The position numbers were made by a program, and so were the translations under genes. A DNA stretch of 64,000 nt from Sphingosinithalassobacter tenebrarum (lineage in GTDB: Bacteria; Pseudomonadota; Alphaproteobacteria; Sphingomonadales; Sphingomonadaceae): positions 1,705,001-1,769,000 of the forward strand of contig NZ_CP049109.1 in NCBI RefSeq assembly GCF_011057975.1, read 5' to 3'. Below the pieces are notes generated by a model. The model did not search any database, was not told the DNA's origin, and saw only the letters and a program-made list of their open reading frames with translations. Below are positions 55,674 through 64,000 of this stretch, in pieces; positions within the stretch are counted from its first letter, which is position 1, and every line of letters starts with the position of its first letter.

Positions 55674-56770
55674 TATTCTTCTGTCTTGAGCAGCAGCGCC
55701 TCGCCGATCATCAGAAAGAGCAGGAACGGCGCCCAGGCGGCAAGGAAGGGCGGATAGGCGCCCAGATTCCCCATCGCGATCGCGAAATTGTCGGCCATGA
55801 AATAGAGAAAACCGAGCGCCATTCCGATCACCGCGCGGATGAACAGCTTGCCCGATCGCGCCACGCCGAACGCCGCGACGGCGCCGAGCAGCGGCATCAG
55901 CACTGCCGACAGCGGCCCCGACAGTTTGTGCCACAAGCTGCCTTCCAGCGCCTTGGTGGGGCGGCCTACGGCCCTGAGCTGATCGATGGCGTCGCGCAAT
56001 TCGAAGAAGGAAAGCCCGTCAGGATTGACTGAGGAAAGCGTGAACTGATCCGGTGTCACCCCCGGCGCGATTGCGGTAGTGCCGACTTCGCTCATGGTTC
56101 CGCTGGCGACATCGAAGCGACGGGAATCGGTGATCCGCCAGCTATCGCCTACCCGTTGACCGCGTTCGGCCATCAGGATCGACTTGAGACTGCCGGCGCC
56201 GCGTTCGTACACGGTAATGCCGTAAAGCTGCGTGTTGCTCTGCTCGTTGCGGATCTGGTCGACTTCGATCAGATTCTCGCCCGATCGCACCCAGACATTG
56301 GCCCGATTGCCGCGATCGATCGGCATGTCGCCATAATCGACTTTCTTCCATTGATCGAGCGTGGCGGTGGCGCGAGCCACGATCCGTTCGTTGAATGCGA
56401 AGGAAATTCCCGCGACGAACAGTCCCGCGACGATCAGCGGCGCCAGCACCTGATGCGCCGACAGGCCCGAAGCCTTCATTGCGATGACTTCGCTATTCTG
56501 GTTGAGCGTCACCAGCGTGATCACGGTGCCAAGCAGCACCGAGAAGGGCAGAAAGGTCGCAATGATCTGCGGCGTGCGCAGGCTGACGTAACGCCAGACT
56601 TCGGCATCTCCGTTATTGGGATCGGCAAGGATGCGCCCCGATTCGCTCAGCAGATCGAGCGTCTGCAGAATCAGCACCAGCCCCGCGAGTACCGCGAAGC
56701 TGCGCACCAGGAACATCCGCGCCATGTAAAGCGACATCGTGCGCGACGGAAAGAAATTGGTCGCGCTCAC
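55673..56770 (-). CDS. lptG: Lpt-type permease LptG
   Basis: Inner membrane subunit of the LptB2FG ABC exporter, which in most Gram-negatives extracts lipopolysaccharide. The 365-residue protein has six membrane helices in two groups of three (about 15-110 and 275-360) flanking a periplasmic beta-jellyroll domain. LPFSVLLGTVITLVTLNQNSEVIAMKASG is the coupling-helix region (in parts: LNQNSEVIAMKASG). The GTG at 56770 overlaps lptF by 4 bases. Here the substrate may be glycosphingolipid, since sphingomonads lack typical LPS and spt lies upstream. Confidence 0.93.
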   Translation of the reverse strand: MSATNFFPSRTMSLYMARMFLVRSFAVLAGLVLILQTLDLLSESGRILADPNNGDAEVWRYVSLRTPQIIATFLPFSVLLGTVITLVTLNQNSEVIAMKASGLSAHQVLAPLIVAGLFVAGISFAFNERIVARATATLDQWKKVDYGDMPIDRGNRANVWVRSGENLIEVDQIRNEQSNTQLYGITVYERGAGSLKSILMAERGQRVGDSWRITDSRRFDVASGTMSEVGTTAIAPGVTPDQFTLSSVNPDGLSFFELRDAIDQLRAVGRPTKALEGSLWHKLSGPLSAVLMPLLGAVAAFGVARSGKLFIRAVIGMALGFLYFMADNFAIAMGNLGAYPPFLAAWAPFLLFLMIGEALLLKTEE

Positions 56771-57957
56771 GTCGATTTCCTCCGCCCGGGCAACAGGCTG
56801 AGCAGCCATTTGCCGATCTTTTCAAACGCCTTTTCGAGCGCGCCGATCGGTTGCCCGCCGGGAACATAGGCGACCTGATAATACATCCAGAATACCAGGG
56901 CTGCGAACAGCGCGAATGGCCCCCACAAGGCGATCACCGGATCGACCAGGCCGAGGCTGCCGATCGATTCCCCATATTCGTTGACCTTGTGATAGGTGAC
57001 GATCATCACGATCGACAGGAACACGCCGAGCGCCGATGTCGATCGCTTGGGCGGAATCCCCAGCGCGGCGGCGAGCATCGGCAAGAGCAGCATCGTCGCC
57101 ACTTCGACGAGCCGGAAATGCAGCGCCGCGCGGCTCGTGTTTCGTTCCTCCTGGCTGACACCGGGATCGCCCCCCGTCGCGAACAGTTCGGGGATGGTCA
57201 GCTCCAGATTCCGCCCGCCGCGACTTCGGAAATTCTCGAATTTGGGCAGGTCGATCGGCAGATCGTGGGCCGTGAAAGTGAGCACGCGCGGTACCGGCGA
57301 ATCCTGCGATTTCTGAGTCAGCGTGCCGTTGGTCAGGCGAAAGATGATGACGTCGGGATCGTCGGTGCGCAGAAACTGGCCGCGCTCGGCCGTGACGGCG
57401 AGCCATTCGCCCACGCGCGGCACGGCATGGACGAAGATGCCCGACAGATTGTGTCCGTTATCCTCGCTCTTCTCGATACGCAGCGTCATCGCGTCGCCGA
57501 AACTGGTGAATTCGCCGACCTTGATCGATGCGCCGAGCGCACCCGAGCGCAGCTCGTAGCGAAGCTGCTCATATCCGTATCGCGCCTTGGGCTGGATGAA
57601 GCCGACAATGGCGAGATTGACCAGCGCTAGGACGATCGCGAACATGTACGGTACGCGCAGCATACGGCCATATCCCATGCCCACCGCGCGCATTACGTCC
57701 AGCTCGCTGCTGGTCGCCAGCCGCCGGAAGGCGAGCAGGATGCCGAGCAGGACGCCGATCGGAATGCCGAGCCCGAGATATTCGGGCAACAGATTGGCGA
57801 GCATTTCCCAGACGACGCTGACCGGACCACCTTCGCTCGCGACGAATTCCAGCAGGATGCGGATGCGATCGAGCACCAGCAGCATCGATGCGATCACCAG
57901 ATTTGCAATCAACGGCACCGCGATCAGCCGCGTCATATAGCGATCGATCGATTTCAT
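56767..57957 (-). CDS. lptF: Lpt-type permease LptF
   Basis: Partner of LptG. The 396-residue protein opens with IDRYMTRLIAVPLIANLVIASMLLVLDRIRILLEFV (in parts: IDRYMTRLIAVP), followed by LGLGIPIGVLLGILLAFRRLATSSELDVMRAVGMG with the LptF coupling region (RLATSSELDVMRAVG). The periplasmic beta domain and three more helices follow. It lies 127 bases downstream of the hybrid kinase gene in the same direction as spt. lptB is not in the window. Confidence 0.93.
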   Translation of the reverse strand: MKSIDRYMTRLIAVPLIANLVIASMLLVLDRIRILLEFVASEGGPVSVVWEMLANLLPEYLGLGIPIGVLLGILLAFRRLATSSELDVMRAVGMGYGRMLRVPYMFAIVLALVNLAIVGFIQPKARYGYEQLRYELRSGALGASIKVGEFTSFGDAMTLRIEKSEDNGHNLSGIFVHAVPRVGEWLAVTAERGQFLRTDDPDVIIFRLTNGTLTQKSQDSPVPRVLTFTAHDLPIDLPKFENFRSRGGRNLELTIPELFATGGDPGVSQEERNTSRAALHFRLVEVATMLLLPMLAAALGIPPKRSTSALGVFLSIVMIVTYHKVNEYGESIGSLGLVDPVIALWGPFALFAALVFWMYYQVAYVPGGQPIGALEKAFEKIGKWLLSLLPGRRKST

Positions 57958-58084
57958 GCGATGCCAGCAAAGCCTTTGGACAGATCAGCAAAACGGCGCG
58001 AAGCGCCAGCGGATCGGCTCGCTATACCGGGGTGATCGGCCCCCGTCATCCGTAGAATTTGAGGGATGGGGGCGACGCGCCGGG

Positions 58085-60040
58085 TCATCGCTTCGCTTCG
58101 TGTCGGCGCCCGCCTGGCGCCGCACCGCGTGTTGCCTCGTCGATTGCATGCTGGAGACTCGCGAGCGTAAACGGCTTGCGCAGGACGGGGTGGCCTTCGA
58201 AATCCGCTGCATCCATTTCGCCCGCGAAGCCGGTAACGTAAAGTATCGGCGCATCGCCGATGCGATCGCTGTTCGCGGCGATCATTTCCGGCCCGGTCTG
58301 GCCCGGCATCAGCACGTCCGAAAGGATGAGATCAAGCGCTTCCATCCGGTCCAGAAGTTCCGGCGCGCGCAGCGGATCCTCGCAGGCCACCGGGCGGTGG
58401 CCAAGCTCGGTCAGCGCGCCGATGGTCGCGGAAAGGACGCGTGGATCATCCTCGACCACGAGAATGGCGAGCGACTGCTCGGCCGCGGCTGGGGCGCTGT
58501 CGATCGCGACGGCCGCCGGCGTGGCTTCGCCCTCGTATCGCGGCAGGTAGAGCGTCACCGTCGTTCCCGCTCCCGGAGCCGTTCGGATTGCGACGTCGCC
58601 CCCGGATTGTCGCACGAAGCCGAAGATCTGGCTGAGTCCGAGCCCGGTGCCCTTGCCCGCGGGCTTGGTAGTGAAAAAGGGCTCGAAGACGCGGTCAAGG
58701 ACTTCGGGGGGCATGCCGGCGCCGTCGTCCGTGACCGCGATAGTGACGTAATCGCCTGCATCGAGGCGCCCGACTTCGTTCTCAGAAAGCGAACCGCCGC
58801 CGGTCGCTACGGTCAGCGAACCGCGGCCTTCCATCGCGTCGCGGGCGTTGACGGCGAGATTGAGGATCGCATTCTCCAGCTGGTGACGATCGACCCAGAC
58901 TGACCAGCCGCGGTTTTCATGGCGCGTTTCGATCGCGATGCCGTCGCCCAGCGTACGATCGAGCAGGTCGGACATGCCCGAAACCAGCGCGTCGGGGTCG
59001 ACCGCTTCCGGGAGGACCGGTTCCGAGCGGGAAAAGGCGAGCAGCCGCCGTGTGAGCGCGGCGGCGCGATTGGCGCCCTCCATCGCGTTTTCGATATGCC
59101 GCTGCGCGTCCCGGCCGCCGGTCTGCAGATGTCGCCTGGCAAGTTCCAGACCACCCAGAACAACTGCCAGCATGTTATTGAAATCGTGTGCGATACCGCC
59201 TGTCAGTTGGCCGACCGCTTCCATCTTCTGCGCCTGACGAAGCTGTGCTTCGGCCTCTTCGCGTTCGCGCGCCTCGGCGCGGAGGCGTTCCGTGGCCACG
59301 GACACTGCCTGTTCCAGCTCGGCCGACCGCACGCGTTCGTCGGTGGCATCGGCATCGGCTGCCGCGCGGTCATTGATCGCCTGGACGGTCAACCAGCCCA
59401 ATATGATCGCGCCGAGCACGATCAGAATACCGAAGGCCGCGAGGACCTGGGACACTTGGACGGCATGCTCATTCGATCGGGCCAGTGCTTCGGACCGTTC
59501 GGCCAGCTGCACGCGCTGATAATCGATGATCCCGCGCAACCGGTCGGTAAGCGCCTGCAGCGCATCGCTTTCGCTGACAGCATAGAATTTTCCGAGCGCG
59601 TCGGCATTGCGGTGATGGACAGAATAGGCCGATGTTTCCGCCAGTTCGTCTCCGCGTGCACGAAAGGCATCTCGCAACAGCGCGATCTGCCGGCGCTGCA
59701 CCGCGTCCTCGCCGGCCATCCGGTCAATCCGGTCGATCTGATCGGCAGCCTTGCGCCAGGCTTCGCTATATTGCTGACCGATCCGTTGATCGCCGCTGAC
59801 CACATACCGGCCGAGTGCGGCTTCGGCGCGACCGATCTGGCCGGACAGCGTCGTCGCGCGGATGATCACTTCATAGGTATGCGCCTGCCGCTCGAGGGCG
59901 ACGTCGCGCTGTTCGGTGCTGCGCATCTGCAGCGTGAGCAAAGCGACGAAGATACCCGTGCCGAGCAGCGTGAAAACCGCCAGCATCCCCAGGCGCCAGT
60001 TCACTCCGGGAACCGCGCTCGCTTCATCGGCTGCGTTCAT
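58085..60040 (-). CDS. CHASE3 hybrid sensor histidine kinase
   Basis: A 651-residue membrane kinase. Order: helix (about 17-37), CHASE3-like periplasmic sensor (40-195), helix (199-219), coiled coil, HisKA with H285 (TGGIAHDFNN), HATPase with N-box LAVNARDAM, G-boxes DDGAGMPPE and GTGLGLS, and a C-terminal receiver with D575 (LILSDVLMPG). All catalytic motifs are intact. No DNA-binding partner is adjacent, so the output is elsewhere. It lies between spt and lptF in the same direction, with gaps of 52 and 127 bases. Confidence 0.88.
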   Translation of the reverse strand: MNAADEASAVPGVNWRLGMLAVFTLLGTGIFVALLTLQMRSTEQRDVALERQAHTYEVIIRATTLSGQIGRAEAALGRYVVSGDQRIGQQYSEAWRKAADQIDRIDRMAGEDAVQRRQIALLRDAFRARGDELAETSAYSVHHRNADALGKFYAVSESDALQALTDRLRGIIDYQRVQLAERSEALARSNEHAVQVSQVLAAFGILIVLGAIILGWLTVQAINDRAAADADATDERVRSAELEQAVSVATERLRAEAREREEAEAQLRQAQKMEAVGQLTGGIAHDFNNMLAVVLGGLELARRHLQTGGRDAQRHIENAMEGANRAAALTRRLLAFSRSEPVLPEAVDPDALVSGMSDLLDRTLGDGIAIETRHENRGWSVWVDRHQLENAILNLAVNARDAMEGRGSLTVATGGGSLSENEVGRLDAGDYVTIAVTDDGAGMPPEVLDRVFEPFFTTKPAGKGTGLGLSQIFGFVRQSGGDVAIRTAPGAGTTVTLYLPRYEGEATPAAVAIDSAPAAAEQSLAILVVEDDPRVLSATIGALTELGHRPVACEDPLRAPELLDRMEALDLILSDVLMPGQTGPEMIAANSDRIGDAPILYVTGFAGEMDAADFEGHPVLRKPFTLASLQHAIDEATRGAAPGGRRHEAKR

Positions 60041-60092
60041 GACCCAGTCGCTTCTAGAGCCCCGCGACTCGCCTGAAAAGCGCCTGTTCGGA

Positions 60093-61355
60093 TCAGCCGA
60101 TCACGCCTACGGCAGTACCCGCCGCACGAAACATCTCCAGGATCTGCTCGACCTGCTCGCTCGAATGCTCCGCGCAGAGCGAACAGCGCAGCAGATAGGT
60201 GCCCGCGGGTGTCGCCGGCGGGCGCGCCATGTTGACGTAGAGACCGCCTTCGAGCAGCGCCTGCCACATCATCACCGCCTGGGTCTGGTCCTTCAGGATG
60301 ACCGCGATGATCGCGGATTGCGGCGTTTCGGTGCCGAGGGTGAAGCCCATTTCGCGCAGGCCGCCATGCAGGCGGCGGCTGTTTTCCCACAGATGCGCGC
60401 GCTTGTCGCCTGCATGCATCAGCTTGCGGATCGACGTCGCGGCTGTTGCGACCACGCTTGGCGGCAGCGAGGCGGTGAACACATAGGGACGACAGACGAG
60501 GCGCATCACGTCGAACTTGGGATGGTTCGAAACGCAGAAGCCGCCGACCGTGCCGACCGATTTGGAGAAGGTGCCGACGACGAAATCGATATCGTCCTCG
60601 ACGCCCATTTCCTCATAGACGCCGCGCCCGTTCGGGCCGAAAAAACCCATGCCATGCGCTTCGTCGCACAGGATCATCGCGCCGTGCTTCTTCGCCACCG
60701 CCACCATCTCGGGCAGCGGCGCAACATCGCCGACCATCGAGTAGACGCCCTCGAGCACGACGAGCTTGCCTGCCTCTTTGGGAAGGCGCCCCAGCCGCTT
60801 GTCGAGATCCTCGACGCTGTTGTGGCGGAACCGCACGACTTCGGCATTGCCCATCGCACAGCCGTCATAGATCGACGCATGGCTGTCGGCATCGAGGATG
60901 ATGTATTCGCCCTTGCCCGCAAGGGTGGAGATCATGCCGAGATTGGCCTGATAGCCGGTCGAAAACACCATTGCGTGCTTTGTGCCGTAAAACTCCCTGA
61001 GCGCGTCCTCGCACTCCTTGTGGCCCTGATAGGTGCCGTTGAGGACGCGGCTGCCCGTCGTCCCCGATCCGAATTCGTCGAGCGCCTTCTTGCCCGCCGC
61101 GACGACGTCGGGGTCGAAGGTCATGCCCATGTAATTATAGGTGCCCAGCAGGATCGTTTCCTTGCCCTTGATCACGGCAAGGGTAGGGGACTTCACTTCG
61201 TCCATCACGATCGCGAAGGGATCGCGCACGCCGCTGGCGAGCAGCGCCTCGCGCTCGGCGATCAGCCCGTCGAATTTGGAGAAAAGGTCGCGCTCGGGCG
61301 CTACGTCACCCGGTTCGTTCGGGAGCTGGTGCGCGGTCTGGGCGGCTTCGGTCAT
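60093..61355 (-). CDS. spt: Serine palmitoyltransferase
   Basis: First enzyme of sphingolipid synthesis: condenses L-serine with a C16 acyl thioester to 3-ketosphinganine using PLP. At 420 residues it matches the length of the crystallised Sphingomonas paucimobilis enzyme, and key residues have the same numbers: H159 (DADSHAS), D231 (CDEAHGMG) and the PLP lysine K265 (GTFSKSVG). It is soluble, without a membrane anchor. The upstream acp gene probably supplies the acyl carrier. A marker gene for sphingomonads. Confidence 0.97.
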   Translation of the reverse strand: MTEAAQTAHQLPNEPGDVAPERDLFSKFDGLIAEREALLASGVRDPFAIVMDEVKSPTLAVIKGKETILLGTYNYMGMTFDPDVVAAGKKALDEFGSGTTGSRVLNGTYQGHKECEDALREFYGTKHAMVFSTGYQANLGMISTLAGKGEYIILDADSHASIYDGCAMGNAEVVRFRHNSVEDLDKRLGRLPKEAGKLVVLEGVYSMVGDVAPLPEMVAVAKKHGAMILCDEAHGMGFFGPNGRGVYEEMGVEDDIDFVVGTFSKSVGTVGGFCVSNHPKFDVMRLVCRPYVFTASLPPSVVATAATSIRKLMHAGDKRAHLWENSRRLHGGLREMGFTLGTETPQSAIIAVILKDQTQAVMMWQALLEGGLYVNMARPPATPAGTYLLRCSLCAEHSSEQVEQILEMFRAAGTAVGVIG

Positions 61356-61374
61356 ATTTCGCTCTCAGTTCCAA

Positions 61375-61484
61375 CCGTTCGGGTCGAGTAGCCATCGAGC
61401 CTGTCGAGATGGCGTGTCGAGAACCGGCTCTGCGTCTCGACTTGGGTTCTCGGCAAGCTCGAACCTGCGCTCGACACGAACGGG
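61375..61484. repeat. REP-like repeat between acp and spt
   Basis: Begins CCGTTCGGGTCGAG and ends CTCGACACGAACGGG. The middle contains GTCGAGAACC, GTCTCGAC and GGTTCTCGGCAAGCTCGAAC. Same family as 17770-17873. It sits within the probable sphingolipid operon, in the 139-base gap. Confidence 0.8.
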
Positions 61485-61494
61485 ATGATCAGAA

Positions 61495-61740
61495 TCAATC
61501 CTGCTTCAGCTTCTGCACGGCATCGACCAGCTGGCCGACCGTTTCGATCTCGGCCTGCATGTTCATCGTGATGAGAATATCGAACTCATCCTCGATAGCC
61601 GCGACGAAATCCATCACGGTCAGGCTGTCCCATTCGAGATCGCCGGCAAAGGTGGTGCTCTCGGTCAGCGCGACGCCCTTCTTGTTGAACGGCTCGATCT
61701 GCGCCTTGACGGTTTCGAAAACTTCCTGACGGTCGCTCAC
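61495..61740 (-). CDS. Acyl carrier protein of the sphingolipid locus
   Basis: An 81-residue carrier with the phosphopantetheine Ser at S39 in LEWDSLTVMDFV. It is distinct from fatty acid synthase AcpP (different N-terminus, no typical ADSLD). An ACP gene adjoins spt in Caulobacter, where it is needed for ceramide synthesis, and the same role is likely here. It lies 139 bases before spt and 74 after the reductase gene. Confidence 0.88.
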   Translation of the reverse strand: MSDRQEVFETVKAQIEPFNKKGVALTESTTFAGDLEWDSLTVMDFVAAIEDEFDILITMNMQAEIETVGQLVDAVQKLKQD

Positions 61741-61814
61741 TGTAGTTCCTTGAAATGCCTCTCACCGGCCCGTGCCAAGCAATTACGGCGGCCTTTGGGC
61801 GTAGAAAGCTAATC

Positions 61815-62723
61815 CTATAGCAGCCCCTGCGCGCGATACCATGCCGCAGTGCCCGCAAGCCCCTCCGGCGTGGCGACTTTCGGCCGCCACAGTTGCGCTG
61901 GGGGACGCTTTTCTGCGTCGATCACCCAGTCTTCATGGCAGAAATAATCGACGCGGTCGGGGGTCAGCTTGGCCTTGTCGCCGCGGAACAGGCGGTCGCC
62001 GCGCGCGGCGAGCATCATGATCGGGCGGGGGAGGCCGATCGCCTTCACTTTCCGGTCGACCGCCACCCCGATGGCCCTGGCGAACTCGGCATGGCTCCAG
62101 CCGTCCGCGCGGCCGTCATCGGCGTCGAACGTCATCCCGCCCATGCCGTCAGCCAATGCCAGCGCAAGCAGCAGACGACCGAGATCGCCGACTTCGATCA
62201 CCGAGAGGCGCCCGCCCGGCGGGGTGAGCGCCAGTCCCTTCGCCGCCAGCTTGAACAATTCGAGCATTTCGAAATCGCCCGGGCCGTAGATGGCGGGCGG
62301 TCTGACGATGCTCCAGTCGAGACCTGAGGCATGAACCAGCTTGTCGCCCTCTGCCTTCGACCAGCCATAGGTGGAGAGTTCGGGCTCGCGCGCGGCGAGC
62401 GAGGAGACATGGACGAAGCGAGTAACGCCGGCGGCCTTCGCGGCGGCGATCATGTTCGCCACGCCTTCGATATTGCCCTGAACGAAGCCTTCGCGGGTGG
62501 GCGCGTTCACCACGCCCGCAACATGGATCACTGCGTCGGCGCCGGACATCAGCCCGGTGAGCGATCGGGTGTCCGAAAGCGCGCCGGAGACCCAGATCAC
62601 GCCGTCACGCGCGGGCTGTTCACGCCGGGTGAGCGCGCGGACCTGATGGCCGGCCGCCAGTGCCAGATCGATCAGCTTGCCGCCGACGAACCCCGTGCCG
62701 CCGGTAAGGGCGAGCACGCTCAC
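61815..62723 (-). CDS. cerR: NAD-dependent epimerase/dehydratase family protein, probable ceramide reductase
   Basis: A 302-residue extended SDR with the cofactor loop LTGGTGFVGGKLIDLA, HVAGVV, HVSSLAAREPELSTYGWSKAEGD with the active-site YxxxK (YGWSK), and RPPAIYGPGD. In Caulobacter an extended-SDR protein (CerR) next to spt and acp reduces 3-ketoceramide. The same neighbours make that role probable. Alternatives are reduction of 3-ketosphinganine or an unrelated sugar epimerase. First gene of the run after proB. Confidence 0.72.
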   Translation of the reverse strand: MSVLALTGGTGFVGGKLIDLALAAGHQVRALTRREQPARDGVIWVSGALSDTRSLTGLMSGADAVIHVAGVVNAPTREGFVQGNIEGVANMIAAAKAAGVTRFVHVSSLAAREPELSTYGWSKAEGDKLVHASGLDWSIVRPPAIYGPGDFEMLELFKLAAKGLALTPPGGRLSVIEVGDLGRLLLALALADGMGGMTFDADDGRADGWSHAEFARAIGVAVDRKVKAIGLPRPIMMLAARGDRLFRGDKAKLTPDRVDYFCHEDWVIDAEKRPPAQLWRPKVATPEGLAGTAAWYRAQGLL

Positions 62724-62726
62724 TCT

Positions 62727-62851
62727 CCCCTCCCTGTAAGGGAGGGGCTGGGGGTGGGTGTACGGCCCGCAGGGGCGTGCGCCGCGACCGACGTTGAAGC
62801 CGAACCTTTCGGTTCGGCACCCACCCCTAACCCCTCCCTGGAAGGGAGGGG
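62727..62851. repeat. REP-like element between the reductase gene and proB
   Basis: Both ends are hairpins with CCCCTCCCT / AGGGAGGGG arms (62727-62747 and 62831-62851). Between them, CTGGGGGTGGG pairs with CCCACCCCTAACC, and CCGAACC TTT GGTTCGG forms a central hairpin. Intergenic, no open frame. Confidence 0.85.
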
Positions 62852-62871
62852 GATGGAGCGGGAACGATCAA

Positions 62872-64000
62872 TCACAGCACCGCCATATGGCTGCGATGCA
62901 CCAGTGCCGAGCGCGGGGCGTAGCCCAGAATGGCCTGCACATCCTCGCTGCGCCGGCCAACGATGCGGCAGGCGTCGGAATAGTCATATTCGACGAGCCC
63001 ACGTGCCACCTTGTTGCCCTTGGCATCGAGGATCAGCACCAGATCGCCGCGCGAAAACTCGCCTTCGATCCGCAATGCACCGGCGGGAAGCAGGCTCTTG
63101 CCGTTCTGCAGCGCGGCGACCGCGCCCTTGTCGATCGTGATCACGCCTTCTTCGGTCAGTCCGCCCGCCAGCCATGCCTTGCGCGCGCCGTGCGTGCCTT
63201 CGCCGTGGAAGACCGTGCCGTGGCCGGTGTCGAAGAAATGCTTGAGCGCATGATCGTCATGGCCGCTGATGATGGCGAGATCGATGCCCGCGCCCGCGGC
63301 GATCTTGGCTGCCTCGATCTTGGAGAGCATACCGCCCGAGCCCATGCCCGAAGAGGATTTGCCGTCCGCCATCGCCTGGATCCTGTCGTCGATTTCGGCG
63401 ACCACCGGGATCAGCTTGGCATCGGGATTGCTGTGCGGATTGGAATCGTACAGCCCGTCAATGTCGGAAAGCAGAATAACGCCGTCGGCTTCGGCGGCCT
63501 GCGCCACGCGCGCGGCCAGCCGGTCATTGTCGCCGAAGCGAATCCGCTCGGTCGCGACGGTGTCGTTTTCGTTGATGATCGGGATGACGCCGAGCGACAG
63601 CAGCCGGTCGAGCGTCGCCGAGGCGTTGAGATAGCGCCGCCGGTCCTCGAGATCGCCCAGCGTCACCAGCACCTGCGCAGCCTGCAGCTTTTCGTTGTCG
63701 AGCACGCCGGCCCAGACCTGCGCCAGCGCGATCTGGCCGCGCGCGGCCGATGCCTGCGCGTCTTCAAGGCTGTTGCGGCCGCCGCCCGGCAACCCCAGAC
63801 GCCGCGCGCCGAGCGCGATCGCGCCGGAACTGACCACGGCGATCTGCTGGCCGGCGCGCATGCGTTCGGCAATGTCGGCGGTGAGCGTTTCCAGCCATTC
63901 GCGGCGGACTTCGTCGTCCGCGCCGACGAGCAGCGCCGAGCCGACCTTGATGATCAGCCGCGGGCAGCGGGCAGGGGAGAAACGTTCGGCGTTGTCGATC
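62872..64000 (-). CDS. proB: Glutamate 5-kinase ProB (5' end beyond the window)
   Basis: First enzyme of proline synthesis from glutamate. The amino acid kinase domain includes LIIKVGSALLV near the window edge, VSSGAIALGARRLGL, PIINENDTVATERIRFGDNDRLAARVA (in parts: NENDTVATERIRFGDND) and SDIDGLYDSNP. A C-terminal PUA domain begins around GVITIDKGAVAALQNGKSLLPAG. The frame stays open to position 64000, so the start codon lies outside. The internal ATG at 63861 is not the true start because conserved sequence continues upstream of it. Confidence 0.95.
   Translation of the reverse strand, partial: IDNAERFSPARCPRLIIKVGSALLVGADDEVRREWLETLTADIAERMRAGQQIAVVSSGAIALGARRLGLPGGGRNSLEDAQASAARGQIALAQVWAGVLDNEKLQAAQVLVTLGDLEDRRRYLNASATLDRLLSLGVIPIINENDTVATERIRFGDNDRLAARVAQAAEADGVILLSDIDGLYDSNPHSNPDAKLIPVVAEIDDRIQAMADGKSSSGMGSGGMLSKIEAAKIAAGAGIDLAIISGHDDHALKHFFDTGHGTVFHGEGTHGARKAWLAGGLTEEGVITIDKGAVAALQNGKSLLPAGALRIEGEFSRGDLVLILDAKGNKVARGLVEYDYSDACRIVGRRSEDVQAILGYAPRSALVHRSHMAVL

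Noticed and set aside
1..64000. Prophage, insertion sequence, CRISPR array or tRNA genes
   Set aside because: No transposase, integrase, phage structural gene, regularly spaced repeats or tRNA-like fold was recognised; the repeats present are short palindromic elements without an encoded protein.

Overview
The window is GC-rich chromosomal DNA from an alphaproteobacterium, almost certainly a member of the Sphingomonadaceae. The strongest taxonomic markers are a serine palmitoyltransferase with the residue numbering of the classical Sphingomonas enzyme, a complete PhyR-NepR-EcfG general stress response locus, and the alphaproteobacterial block argS, SPOR protein, nagZ, scpA, scpB, tatABC. No tRNA, rRNA, transposase, integrase or CRISPR array was found by reading. 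The window opens in a repeat upstream of a cysteine synthase gene and ends inside proB.

Layout. Positions 258-3329 carry cysK, a SAM methyltransferase, an SDR oxidoreductase and a small membrane protein. Positions 3587-22700 are a full dcw (division and cell wall) cluster in the order mraZ, rsmH, ftsL, ftsI, murE, murF, mraY, murD, ftsW, murG, murC, a 78-residue small gene, murB, ddl, ftsQ, ftsA, ftsZ. Most junctions overlap by 1 or 4 bases, which implies translational coupling. A 10-bp-period MraZ operator precedes mraZ. Two genes, murD and murB, carry in-frame sequence derived from palindromic repeats. Positions 22870-30853 hold a TPR-like/SPOR protein, a dGTPase family protein, rarD, argS, a second SPOR protein and nagZ. 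Between nagZ and scpA, which adjoin in many alphaproteobacteria, lie about 7.7 kb of accessory genes: a YARHG protein, hemerythrin, catalase, an MFS-tautomerase-cupin set with a divergent LysR, and one strikingly AT-rich gene followed by an alternating purine-pyrimidine tract. Positions 38515-41637 are scpAB and tatABC. Positions 41694-46113 hold an entericidin gene (44 codons) and the general stress locus: a PhyT/PhyP-like protein, nepR, phyR, a 47-residue membrane peptide, ecfG and a second NepR-like gene. Positions 46194-53149 are glnE, bcp, a DUF455 gene, an M23 peptidase, erpA, xthA and a small secreted protein.

The last 10 kb (53191-62723) look like a sphingolipid locus. It holds a GNAT-like protein that may be the bacterial ceramide synthase, a membrane desaturase, lptG and lptF, a CHASE3 hybrid kinase, spt, its acyl carrier protein and an SDR-type probable ceramide reductase. 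Sphingomonads replace lipopolysaccharide with glycosphingolipids, so lptFG co-oriented with spt suggests an Lpt-type exporter serving sphingolipids. That is the most interesting hypothesis in the window.

Several families of REP-like palindromic repeats are scattered through gene borders (26-152, 1262-1349, 17770-17873, 29731-29817, 61375-61484, 62727-62851) and inside murD and murB. Candidate EcfG-type promoters (GGAAC, 16-17 bp, then a GTT-like box) precede nepR, the catalase and the entericidin gene, which would tie these scattered genes to the general stress response.
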